Positions 1-6,758 of a DNA stretch of 8,021 nucleotides are shown here, one piece after another (position 1 is the stretch's first letter; each line of letters starts with the position of its first letter). The DNA is from Synergistota bacterium. Its GTDB lineage: Bacteria; Synergistota; JAGHAJ01. The DNA is taken from NCBI GenBank assembly GCA_021161545.1, contig JAGHAJ010000158.1, positions 1 through 8,021 on the forward strand. Reading direction: 5' to 3'. Under the pieces are notes generated by a model, which searched no databases, was not told the origin of the DNA, and saw nothing but the letters and a program-made list of their open reading frames with translations. A program made the position numbers and the translations under genes.

Positions 1-673
1 CAGTCATTATGGCATCTGCTATGTTCATAGAAAATATAACGGCTATAGAAGGCATAACATTGGGCAATATGTACTTGGTGAGAATTTTCTTATTATTTGC
101 ACCAAGTGCCCTTGCTGCCTCTACAAAGAGGCGAGACTTAACCGACATTACCTGATTTCTTACCACACGGAAGTAAGTTGGAGCATAAACTACAGCTATG
201 GAGACCGCAATATTGATTATTCCTGGACCAAGCATAGCAGCTATAGCAATTGCAAGTATAAGACCCGGAAAGGAATATATAGAATCCATAATCATGGTAA
301 TCACCCTATCGAAAATCCCCCCAACATATCCCGATATGAGTCCTAAAGGAACACCTATGACAAAGGCAATACCCACCGAAATTACGGCTATTGCAAGCGC
401 AATCCTTGCACCATATATAACACGGCTGAGCATATCCCTGCCAAGATTATCCGTTCCCATCCAGAAGTGTCTATCAGGTGGCAAAAACGCCTTTCCTACA
501 CTCTTTATAGGGTTATAAGGTGCTATAAATGGAGAAAAAACAGCAAATATTATAAACGCAAGGAGTATAATTCCCCCCGCTACCATCATCTTCCCCGCCA
601 CAGTCCTGGAACTACCCTTTAAAAACTTAAACAGCAAATAGGAAATAAACTTCTTTTCCACACCAGTAGTCAT
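1..673 (-). CDS. Dpp/Opp-type ABC transporter permease, DppC-like (3' end beyond window)
   Basis: This is an inner-membrane permease subunit of a peptide/opine/nickel-class ABC importer and would pair with the DppB-like protein encoded just before it. I translated it by hand: it starts MTTGVEKKFISY and 224 residues lie in the window. At roughly 280-300 residues for the family, 60-75 C-terminal residues are missing. An N-terminal hydrophobic segment lies near residues 29-50, followed by the family signature GTDNLGRD at 73-80, further hydrophobic segments near 90-112 and 125-148, and the cytoplasmic EAA loop (EAARALGA, 185-192) that contacts the ATPase. The ATG lies one base after the DppB stop, with GAGGT about 6 nt upstream inside the dppB end, so the two are probably translationally coupled. 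The substrate cannot be read from the permease. The context suggests a sugar, polyol or sugar acid rather than a peptide, but that is inference. Confidence 0.93.
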   Translation of the reverse strand, partial: MTTGVEKKFISYLLFKFLKGSSRTVAGKMMVAGGIILLAFIIFAVFSPFIAPYNPIKSVGKAFLPPDRHFWMGTDNLGRDMLSRVIYGARIALAIAVISVGIAFVIGVPLGLISGYVGGIFDRVITMIMDSIYSFPGLILAIAIAAMLGPGIINIAVSIAVVYAPTYFRVVRNQVMSVKSRLFVEAARALGANNKKILTKYILPNVMPSIAVIFSMNIADAIMT

Positions 674-674
674 T

Positions 675-1685
675 TCAATACCTCACTCTTGGGTCTACCA
701 ACGCATCTATCACATCTATAAGGATACTAACTGTCACCACCAACAGAGCATAGAAGACTATTGCTCCCTGAATGCCAGCAAAATCTCTATACCTTATCCT
801 CATAATAAGGTAGCTACCTATACCCGGCCACGAGAAGGTGGTTTCTGTTAAGACCGCACCTGCAAGGAGCAGTGCAAACTGTAACCCCATAATAGTAAGT
901 ATAGGAACAAGTGCATTTTTCAAAGCATGCCTGTAAACAACAGCATTCTCTCTTATGCCTCTGGCACGTGCCGCTCTGACAAAATCCATATTTAATGTCA
1001 AAACCATATTTCCTCTTACCATCCTCACAAATATACTGGATATCACAAGCCCCAGCGTGATAGCCGGCAAAACAAGATGAGCAACCACATCTCTAAAGGA
1101 TTCCCAGTCACCAGTGAGAAGTGCATCTATGGTATAAAGAGATGTTATCTTATGAGGGTCCATCATGGGAGATACCCTACCAGATATGGGCAACCAGTGG
1201 AGATTCACGCCAAATATCACCTGAAAGAGCATACCCAACCAGAACACCGGTATGGAATATATAATTATAGTATACATTCTACCAAATACATCCCCAAAGC
1301 TGTCCTGCCGTCGTGCAGACTCCGTACCCATAAATATTCCTACCAAAACAGCAAAGAGCATAGCATAAAGGGTAAGTTCTAACGTAGCAGGAAACCTCTC
1401 CATAATCTCCTGGAACACAGGCCTTTCTGTAAGCATAGATGTACCCATATCGCCATGAAGCAACCGGCCAAGGTAGGAAATATACTGAATAAAGAGAGGC
1501 TCATCCAGCCCGAGGCGGTGCCTCATATTGGCAACCACAGAAGGAGGTGCTTTGGGACCAAGCAAGGCCGTAACAGGGTCTCCCGGCATTATCCTCATAA
1601 TGAAAAAGACCATTGTCAGAAGGATAAGCACCATAGGAACAGCCAACAGCAACCTTACCACAATATAGCGCCTCAGTGAACCCAT
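675..1685 (-). CDS. Dpp/Opp-type ABC transporter permease, DppB-like
   Basis: This is the first permease subunit of the same importer, 336 residues from the chosen start, a normal DppB length. It opens MGSLRRYIVVRLLLAVP, with a first membrane helix near 9-31 followed by the family motif PGDP (34-37). A periplasmic region follows, then hydrophobic segments near 101-120, 139-160, 203-222, 261-280 and 307-326. The EAA-type loop is FVRAARARG at 235-243, followed by the usual KNALVPI stretch. The frame stays open upstream to a possible ATG at 1763. I prefer 1685 because the protein then begins as DppB proteins usually do, and because an AGGGGG lies 10 nt upstream. It is the first gene after the 180-nt gap and so may have its own promoter. 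A binding protein and ATPases are not in the window; the ATPases would be expected beyond the left edge. Confidence 0.94.
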   Translation of the reverse strand: MGSLRRYIVVRLLLAVPMVLILLTMVFFIMRIMPGDPVTALLGPKAPPSVVANMRHRLGLDEPLFIQYISYLGRLLHGDMGTSMLTERPVFQEIMERFPATLELTLYAMLFAVLVGIFMGTESARRQDSFGDVFGRMYTIIIYSIPVFWLGMLFQVIFGVNLHWLPISGRVSPMMDPHKITSLYTIDALLTGDWESFRDVVAHLVLPAITLGLVISSIFVRMVRGNMVLTLNMDFVRAARARGIRENAVVYRHALKNALVPILTIMGLQFALLLAGAVLTETTFSWPGIGSYLIMRIRYRDFAGIQGAIVFYALLVVTVSILIDVIDALVDPRVRY

Positions 1686-1695
1686 TAAAAAATAG

Positions 1696-1701
1696 CCCCC
1701 T
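1696..1701 (-). promoter_or_regulatory. Shine-Dalgarno of dppB-like gene
   Basis: AGGGGG on the minus strand ends 10 nt before the ATG at 1685. It supports that start over the longer open frame from 1763, whose extra 26 residues do not look like a DppB N-terminus. Confidence 0.55.
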
Positions 1702-1741
1702 GCCTCGCAGATTGTATATGCAGAAAATAGGCCCTTTCTAT

Positions 1742-1770
1742 AAGATATCATAACACAGCACAAATCGCAA
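1742..1770 (-). promoter_or_regulatory. weak sigma-70-like promoter candidate for the transporter genes
   Basis: On the minus strand, TTGCGA (1770-1765) and TATCTT (1747-1742) are separated by 17 nt, each matching 4 of 6 consensus bases. Transcription would start a few bases on, giving a leader of roughly 50 nt to the dppB start. It lies in the only sizeable intergenic space of the window, which is why I mention it. A better -35 match, TTGACA at 1783-1778, has no -10 at proper spacing. Matches of this quality occur by chance in AT-rich DNA. Confidence 0.22.
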
Positions 1771-1865
1771 CAGGTAATGTCAACTTTTCACAGATAGGTA
1801 TTATGTTCCGGTTTAGGAAAAATAAAAGAGCAATAAATACAGGGACCGGCTTTGCAACCAATCCC

Positions 1866-2996
1866 CTAAAAATCATGACTGTGAGGTATTCCCTTCCTGT
1901 GCAGCTCAAGGTGTTTATTTCCTTCTGCCCACCCATCATTTGCATCTTCCTTAGCATCAAGAGAAGCAACATACGGCTTTATATCCACCACCTCTGTTCC
2001 ATCAAAAGCATCCATCGGGGATATTACAAGCGTAGTACCTTTAATGGCAAGTAGCTTAACAATAGAAAGCCCAATTTTGGTAGGCCTATTAGGGCTCCTA
2101 CTCGCAAAGAGCCCTACCTCATCGGTTATCCATGGAGGGTGTGCTATATTAGACTTATATCTCGCCCTATCAAGCCAGAAAAGGACTATTATGTATTTAA
2201 ATGTTTCAAGTCCTCTAAGCGCCTCTTTATACTCAGGGTAAAGTTCTATTTTAAACTCTGCATCTTCATATTCCACAGGTTGATATGGCGCAGCATCTTT
2301 ATACGGCGTCCTTATGATTCCTATCGGTTTAACACCGTAATTTCCCTCAATCCGAACAACTTCGACACTCTCACCTTCCTGCCCTTCAACCTCAAAAAGG
2401 TAAGCAACCTTATGTCTGTCTATCTGCTCACCAACCGCCTTTAGGACTGCAACACTTGAAGGAGTTGCAAGCTCTCTCTTTACATCACTTTTATACCATA
2501 AAAGGCCCTCTAAGAGCCTCTTCGTTGCAGGAGCTGGGACATCAAGCAAACCGTGAGACGTCATAACCTTTCCAGAACCCACGTTTATTGAAGAAAAGAA
2601 TACCCTATCTACCTTAAGGTAGTATATTCCATAACATATTCCAACAACCATGGTTATAGCCCAATTACTCCCTACCTCATGAAAGTGAACACTATCAATA
2701 GATTCACCATGTACATAAGCCTCTGCCTCTGCAAGTAACCTATAGGTGCCTGCCACCTTATCTCTCACATCAACAGGTAAAATCATTCTCGATACAAGCC
2801 CAAGAACATCGGAAAAATGTCTGTGGGCTTCCCGGTCATCTTTGGGTACAAGAAGACTTTCTGCTTCAACAGGCAGAAAACCAACAGGCCTTATAGCTGC
2901 ATTCAACTTCTCAAGAGGAAAACCCATTTCAACGAGGCTGTGAAATATCGCCTCTTTCCTCGCACCACCAGAAAGGTCAAAGAATAGAATCCTCAT
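1866..2996 (-). CDS. fusion of a LarC N-terminal-like domain with a TsaA/TrmO-like domain
   Basis: This 376-residue protein has two recognisable parts. Residues 1 to about 193 resemble the first domain of LarC (formerly DUF111), the nickel-pincer cofactor nickel insertase. Seen motifs are MRILFFDL at the start, HRHFSD (58-63), HFHEVG (104-109), HG..DVPAPAT (148-158) and ELATP (175-179). Several family-typical residues are changed: the usual GISGDM after the first strand is GARKEA here, and EVGAVDSI is EVGSNWAI. The CTP-binding LarC C-terminal domain is absent. In its place, after a linker, residues 222 to about 360 match TsaA/TrmO (SAM-dependent m6t6A37 tRNA methyltransferase), with IGIIRTPY (225-232), GLFASRSPNRP (295-305) and DGTEVVDIKPY (332-342). 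The usual RPNPIG is RPTKIG. The ATG at 2996 overlaps the kinase stop by one base (TGATG). Activity is unknown; the domain identities are strong, the function is not assigned. Confidence 0.88.
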   Translation of the reverse strand: MRILFFDLSGGARKEAIFHSLVEMGFPLEKLNAAIRPVGFLPVEAESLLVPKDDREAHRHFSDVLGLVSRMILPVDVRDKVAGTYRLLAEAEAYVHGESIDSVHFHEVGSNWAITMVVGICYGIYYLKVDRVFFSSINVGSGKVMTSHGLLDVPAPATKRLLEGLLWYKSDVKRELATPSSVAVLKAVGEQIDRHKVAYLFEVEGQEGESVEVVRIEGNYGVKPIGIIRTPYKDAAPYQPVEYEDAEFKIELYPEYKEALRGLETFKYIIVLFWLDRARYKSNIAHPPWITDEVGLFASRSPNRPTKIGLSIVKLLAIKGTTLVISPMDAFDGTEVVDIKPYVASLDAKEDANDGWAEGNKHLELHRKGIPHSHDF

Positions 2997-4177
2997 CAGC
3001 AAATCCTCACATACTTTGGTAAACCATCCACTATAGGTACCTTCACCTCACCAACTATGAGAGGCTTCACATACTCCACATACAAAGCATCATCATCCAC
3101 ATATTCCTGTGAAAGTTCCCTCTCTTTATTGGCAACAACAGAAAGAGGAGCAGTTGCAGTTTCACCCACTTCTTCACCCAGCGTCACCATGACACCAGTT
3201 ATCCCGTCCAAGATAAGCTCAACTGCTCTTTTCCCGACCAGTATAGCATCATTTCTGTCTCTTAAAGATGCAAAGTGCATGGCACTTTGTTGGCATATAT
3301 CCAGTTTTATAGTTCTCGTCTTTAGCTTAAGTTCTCTTTCTATCACTAATTTCAGGTACTCCCCCACACTTCCAAGCATGGGATGTCCAAAGGCATCAAC
3401 AGAGACATCATCGCTCTCAACACCTATATACTCTCCAGAGTCATCCTTCAACCCCTCTCCCGTAACTATAAACACCCAGCCAGTCTTCCTGTAAACACGC
3501 TCAACATCGGCTAAAATTATATCCTTAGACACAGGCACTTCAGGCACATATACCAGATGAGGAGCATTGCTCCCATATTTCCTTGCAAGTATAGTGGATT
3601 TTGGTAGCCACCCCGTATTTCTTCCAACTGTTGTCAGTATGGTAATAGGTTCGGAAGTGGCCATGCTTTCTGCATGTATGCCCGCCTCCATGACAGATGT
3701 CGCAACATATTTAGCCGCACTGCCAAAACCCGGACAGTGATGCGTTTCAACAAGGTCATTATCTATGGTCTTTGGAATACCAATCACCTTGAGCTCATAT
3801 CCCACTTTTTTTGCCGCTTCATATATCTTATTTGCAGTATCCATAGAGTCATTGCCACCAATGTAAAAGAAGTAACCTATCCCATGTCTGTCAAAGAAAT
3901 CAAATATACTCTTGGTGTCACCATTGCTACCCTTCAGCATATACCTACATCCACCAAGAGCCGCACCGGGAGTATATTTCAATCCTTCCAAGAGGGCGTC
4001 ATCTACCACCGTTAGGTCAACCATTTCCCCTTTAAGCATACCTTCAACACCATGAACAGCTCCATATATCTTTCCGGCTTCTCCTCTCTTCCACTCCGTT
4101 ATTACACCGTATAAGCTACTGTTTATAACTGCTGTAGGACCTCCTGACTGTCCAATTACAGCATTTCTCCCAACCAC
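2996..4177 (-). CDS. 6-phosphofructokinase, probably pyrophosphate-dependent
   Basis: This 393-residue cytoplasmic protein is of the PfkA superfamily. It would phosphorylate fructose 6-phosphate, or a related ketose phosphate, at C1. Visible motifs are SGGPTAVIN (11-19), the phosphate-donor loop GGNDSM (107-112), the catalytic PKTIDND (135-141, base Asp139), GRNTGW (175-180) and GEG (220-222). ATP enzymes usually have Gly where this protein has Asp110 (GGDGS) and Gly where it has Lys136 (PGTIDND). Asp and Lys at these places are the established signature of PPi-dependent enzymes, which are usually reversible and unregulated. The length fits the roughly 400-residue PPi group known from Thermotoga. 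The start is GTG at 4177, preceded by AAGGGGGG about 6 nt upstream and 20 nt after the phosphatase stop. It may act on a sugar phosphate peculiar to this operon; the sequence cannot decide that. Confidence 0.92.
   Translation of the reverse strand: MVGRNAVIGQSGGPTAVINSSLYGVITEWKRGEAGKIYGAVHGVEGMLKGEMVDLTVVDDALLEGLKYTPGAALGGCRYMLKGSNGDTKSIFDFFDRHGIGYFFYIGGNDSMDTANKIYEAAKKVGYELKVIGIPKTIDNDLVETHHCPGFGSAAKYVATSVMEAGIHAESMATSEPITILTTVGRNTGWLPKSTILARKYGSNAPHLVYVPEVPVSKDIILADVERVYRKTGWVFIVTGEGLKDDSGEYIGVESDDVSVDAFGHPMLGSVGEYLKLVIERELKLKTRTIKLDICQQSAMHFASLRDRNDAILVGKRAVELILDGITGVMVTLGEEVGETATAPLSVVANKERELSQEYVDDDALYVEYVKPLIVGEVKVPIVDGLPKYVRIC
3004..3008 (-). promoter_or_regulatory. Shine-Dalgarno deciding the LarC/TrmO fusion start
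   Basis: GAGGA on the minus strand ends 7 nt before the ATG at 2996. The in-frame TTG at 3002 would sit only one base from it. The ATG is therefore the start, and the kinase stop codon overlaps it, indicating coupled translation. Confidence 0.65.
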
Positions 4178-4197
4178 GGCAGACCCCCCTTTTCCCT

Positions 4198-4821
4198 TCA
4201 GTATATCTTAAGGAGCTCACTCAAATTCTCTATTACAGGGACACCAAATTTCATCTTAAAGGTATCTATATCAAACATGCCCAGTTTCCCGATGAACTTA
4301 ATGCCATATCCAAGCGCCCTCTCAGCATCCTTCAACGAATCACCTACAAAAACTACCTCATCTTTCTCAACAGCAAAACTCTCAATGGTATAGTCAAAGT
4401 GTGGCTTTCCCTTTCCAAATCCATTTCTAAAACCAAGAATAAGGTCAAACTCAAGACCACATTTGTGAAAATAATCTTCAACATTCTCCTGAAAATTACT
4501 GGATGACACGACAACCCTATAATTTCTTGACCTTAACCCTTCAACAGTAAAAATCGTATCAGAGTAAAGAGGATAGGTAAATAGCTCCTTTCGCTTCCTC
4601 GATTCAAATCTATTTACCACTATAGAATTCCTCTCACCATTCGGAAAAAGGAGCTCCACCTGCTCAGAAAAAGGGAGTCCCGAAGACTCCCTATAAAATG
4701 AGACGACCTCGTCTCTTGGTATATCATACTCTCTCGTGATTTCATCTGCTGCTATTTCTGTAAGTCTCTCCATAGAATCCACCAGCGTGCCATCAAAATC
4801 AAACATTATAACCCTTACCAT
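4198..4821 (-). CDS. HAD-superfamily hydrolase (phosphoglycolate phosphatase-like)
   Basis: This 207-residue soluble phosphatase has all four HAD motifs. Motif I is DFDGTLVDS, with nucleophile Asp8 and acid/base Asp10. Motif II is the Ser run at VVVSSSN (103-109). Motif III has lysines at 137-139 (KGKP), and motif IV is GDSLKD (160-165). The segment between motifs I and II (about 20-95) is a helical cap, placing it in the cap-C1 group with phosphoglycolate phosphatase and beta-phosphoglucomutase. These dephosphorylate small sugar or acid phosphates, and the exact substrate is not readable. The ATG at 4821 lies inside the epimerase end (GGATGGTAA), giving a 7-nt overlap. An internal ATG at 4806, giving MFDFDGT, is possible. 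Its place between an epimerase and a PPi-type kinase suggests it acts on, or clears, a phosphorylated intermediate or by-product of the same pathway. Confidence 0.9.
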   Translation of the reverse strand: MVRVIMFDFDGTLVDSMERLTEIAADEITREYDIPRDEVVSFYRESSGLPFSEQVELLFPNGERNSIVVNRFESRKRKELFTYPLYSDTIFTVEGLRSRNYRVVVSSSNFQENVEDYFHKCGLEFDLILGFRNGFGKGKPHFDYTIESFAVEKDEVVFVGDSLKDAERALGYGIKFIGKLGMFDIDTFKMKFGVPVIENLSELLKIY

Positions 4822-5627
4822 CCAAACACCTGCCTCATGGTTTGTATCGCTTTTTCAGCCGCTGTATCTGGGTTCGGCATGGGAAGTATTTCAGCGGAGA
4901 TGTAACCATTATACCCTACTTCGTCAAGTGCTTTCTTAATCGCAACAAAATCTATATGACCAAAGCCAGGAGCCCATCTGTTACTATCTGCCACATGCAC
5001 ATGCCCTATCTTACTTCCCGCCTGCTTTATGCTCCGCACCATATCAGGTTCTTCAATGTTCATGTGAAATGTATCCACAAGTACATATACATTCTCCATA
5101 GACACAGCGTCTATAAGCTCCAAAACCTCCGACACTGTGTTGATGTAGTTCACTTCATACCTATTTATAGGCTCAATAAGGATACTTAACCCCCTTGTAG
5201 AGGCGTATTCAGCACATCTTCTCACACCTTCAATAAGCCACATATATGCATCATTCCTGTTAACACCTTTTTCCACATTACCCCTTATAAGTCCAAGTAT
5301 TACAGCCGCACCAAAATTAGCTGCAAAATCAACCTGTAACATCAACCTCTCTTGAGCCCTTTCCCTTATACCCTTATCCGAAGAGGAAAGGGACAGGCCC
5401 TCAACAAGGAAGGCCTGTCCTGTGCCTACAGCAGGAACTTGAAGTCCAGAATTCTTCACAATGGAGTTTATCTCATCTATATCTACCTTTTGTGGATTCC
5501 TGACAGCAATTTCAACACCATCATAACCTAATTCTGCAACCTTTCTTACACTCTTAGTAAGGCTATCCTTAAACGCCAATGCCTCAAACTCTGCATCTGG
5601 AGTTGACACCACTATAGCTGCCTTCAA
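4815..5627 (-). CDS. iolO: ketose 3-epimerase-like TIM-barrel protein, probable 5-keto-L-gluconate epimerase
   Basis: This is a xylose isomerase-like TIM barrel of 270 residues from the TTG start. Every active-site residue I recall from D-psicose/D-tagatose 3-epimerases lines up at a constant offset: Glu152, Asp185, His211 and Glu246 for the metal, and Glu158, His188 and Arg217 for the substrate. Stretches such as STPDAEFEALAFK near the start, GTGQAFLVEGLSL, TFHMNIEE and HVADSNRWAPG closely resemble the Thermotoga maritima TM0416 protein (IolO), which converts 5-keto-L-gluconate to D-tagaturonate. That comparison is from memory. The frame can also start at GTG 5639. I chose TTG 5627 because GAGGTG sits 9 nt before it and because the family begins right there (MKAAIVVST). 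It follows iolN directly, which fits the pathway order. Function is well supported by both sequence and context, though unproven. Confidence 0.87.
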   Translation of the reverse strand: MKAAIVVSTPDAEFEALAFKDSLTKSVRKVAELGYDGVEIAVRNPQKVDIDEINSIVKNSGLQVPAVGTGQAFLVEGLSLSSSDKGIRERAQERLMLQVDFAANFGAAVILGLIRGNVEKGVNRNDAYMWLIEGVRRCAEYASTRGLSILIEPINRYEVNYINTVSEVLELIDAVSMENVYVLVDTFHMNIEEPDMVRSIKQAGSKIGHVHVADSNRWAPGFGHIDFVAIKKALDEVGYNGYISAEILPMPNPDTAAEKAIQTMRQVFGW

Positions 5628-5636
5628 GATAAACAC

Positions 5637-5642
5637 CACCTC
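5637..5642 (-). promoter_or_regulatory. Shine-Dalgarno deciding the epimerase start
   Basis: GAGGTG on the minus strand overlaps the iolN-like stop codon (TGA) and ends 9 nt before TTG 5627. The alternative GTG starts at 5639 and 5636 lie within or against this site and would have no proper ribosome binding site of their own. Confidence 0.65.
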
Positions 5643-6741
5643 AAAAGCCTATTTTGGGCAATCCGTAAACAGGTTTCCAACCATCACTCTCCGGTTCTTT
5701 AAGGTACGGCTCCATCTCCTTTGCAGACCTCAATGTAACCTCCTCAACTGGAGGCACTTTCCCGGGTGGAAACGTCTCCAAAATCTGGTCATTTACCAGC
5801 GTTAAATACTTTAATATCGCAGCTATAGGCCTTTTTGCCTTCTTCGGGTCTCCCAACGTAGCTTTACCCACAACTCCAACGGGCTGAGCTACAATCTCTA
5901 TCGGTGCATGCCCTTCCCCTTCAGACCACCTGTGTGGCCTTCTAAACGGCTCAACTGATGTATCAAAGTGACCTCCAGGAAGGTAACTCCTGGTCTCTGT
6001 GTCACTTGCATGTTCCATATCAATCATCTCAGGTGGGAACATTAAAAGGGCAATAGAAGTTTCTGCTTCTGCAGCATGTATAAACTCCGTCTCCATGGCA
6101 TTGGGCTTACCATTCGGACCGAAAAACTCCCTAACAGCTCTATGCCAATCTAAAACCTGATATATACCAGGAAGCTGATACTTGTACATGAATTCATGTA
6201 GAGCAGATTCAAGCACCCATAGTTGGCCATGGTTGTTGAGTATTATCTGCTTTCTGAAACCGTCATTCCATAGTCCCAACATCACATTAACAAGCATCTC
6301 CTTCACAACATCCTGCGGGACATTTACCGTACCTGCCATCCCTATGTGATGGTATGGATGTGCCCCATAGTTTATTGGTGGCCATGCGAGATTAACAGGT
6401 TTTCCCTGCTTTGCAGTGTATCTCCGAACCGCCTCAGCAATCATGCATACAGCAAGCGTATCCATGCCAGAGCTCATATGGAGACCGTGCCTTTCAGTAC
6501 TACCCACAGGAATAATAACTATATCATTTCTCTTTCTGTTTTCAACCACTTGCTGACGAACCGCAGTCTGAATATAACTACCCGGCTTTGCTAACTCTGG
6601 AGGAGAAGGCACCTCATACTCTCTAAGAATCTCGTCTATTTCTTCTTCCGAAGCATCCCATATCTGTTTTTTCAACCTACCAACTTCGCTATCCTCAAAG
6701 ACTATTGCAGGATTTTCGGTTGTAATCCACATTCTTCCCAT
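5641..6741 (-). CDS. iolN: creatininase-superfamily hydrolase, probable 3-dehydro-scyllo-inosose hydrolase
   Basis: This 366-residue protein is well over the roughly 250 residues of ordinary creatininases, with about 70 extra N-terminal residues and a long C-terminal part. The metal-site pattern of creatininase is present with the right spacing: Glu83 and His85 in GSTERHG (80-86) and Asp94 in SGMD. ILNNHGQ follows (167-173), with His171 in the place of the next metal ligand, and HAAEAETS (222-229) corresponds to the family HAGE.ETS. GAHPYHHIG..GTV matches the family substrate loop. Its place between two Zn-dehydrogenases and an IolO-like epimerase matches the Thermotoga inositol cluster. There IolN, a creatininase-superfamily member, opens the ring of 3-dehydro-scyllo-inosose to give 5-keto-L-gluconate. 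GGGAGGT lies just upstream of the ATG. Superfamily membership is clear; the specific reaction rests largely on the neighbours. Creatinine itself is an unlikely substrate. Confidence 0.85.
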   Translation of the reverse strand: MGRMWITTENPAIVFEDSEVGRLKKQIWDASEEEIDEILREYEVPSPPELAKPGSYIQTAVRQQVVENRKRNDIVIIPVGSTERHGLHMSSGMDTLAVCMIAEAVRRYTAKQGKPVNLAWPPINYGAHPYHHIGMAGTVNVPQDVVKEMLVNVMLGLWNDGFRKQIILNNHGQLWVLESALHEFMYKYQLPGIYQVLDWHRAVREFFGPNGKPNAMETEFIHAAEAETSIALLMFPPEMIDMEHASDTETRSYLPGGHFDTSVEPFRRPHRWSEGEGHAPIEIVAQPVGVVGKATLGDPKKAKRPIAAILKYLTLVNDQILETFPPGKVPPVEEVTLRSAKEMEPYLKEPESDGWKPVYGLPKIGF

Positions 6742-6758
6742 ACTATTATACCTCCCTC

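Noticed and set aside
198-518. Plus-strand open frame of 106 codons
   Set aside because: It lies wholly antisense to the DppC-like gene, whose protein is clearly recognisable; its composition is that of a shadow frame.
1-1685. Nickel transporter (NikBC) serving the LarC-like protein
   Set aside because: NikBC and DppBC permeases cannot be told apart by the motifs seen, and there is no other nickel gene in the window; the LarC-like domain itself looks degenerate.
1686-1763. N-terminal extension of the DppB-like permease by 26 residues from an ATG at 1763
   Set aside because: The extra residues contain no DppB-like sequence, the Shine-Dalgarno fits ATG 1685, and the protein then has the family's normal beginning and length.
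1747-1783. Promoter made of TTGACA (1778-1783) and TATGAT (1747-1752)
   Set aside because: The two boxes are separated by 25 nt, too far for a sigma-70-type promoter.
1808-1849. CCGGT/ACCGG inverted repeat as a terminator after the LarC/TrmO fusion gene
   Set aside because: The stem is only 5 bp with a 32-nt loop, and no T-run follows on the minus strand.
1748-1972. Minus-strand open frame of 74 codons spanning the end of the LarC/TrmO gene and the gap
   Set aside because: It overlaps the true gene out of frame for nearly half its length and resembles no protein I recognise.
3057-3494. Plus-strand open frame of 145 codons, rich in Ser and Thr
   Set aside because: It is antisense to the phosphofructokinase, with no recognisable domain and no independent ribosome binding site noticed.
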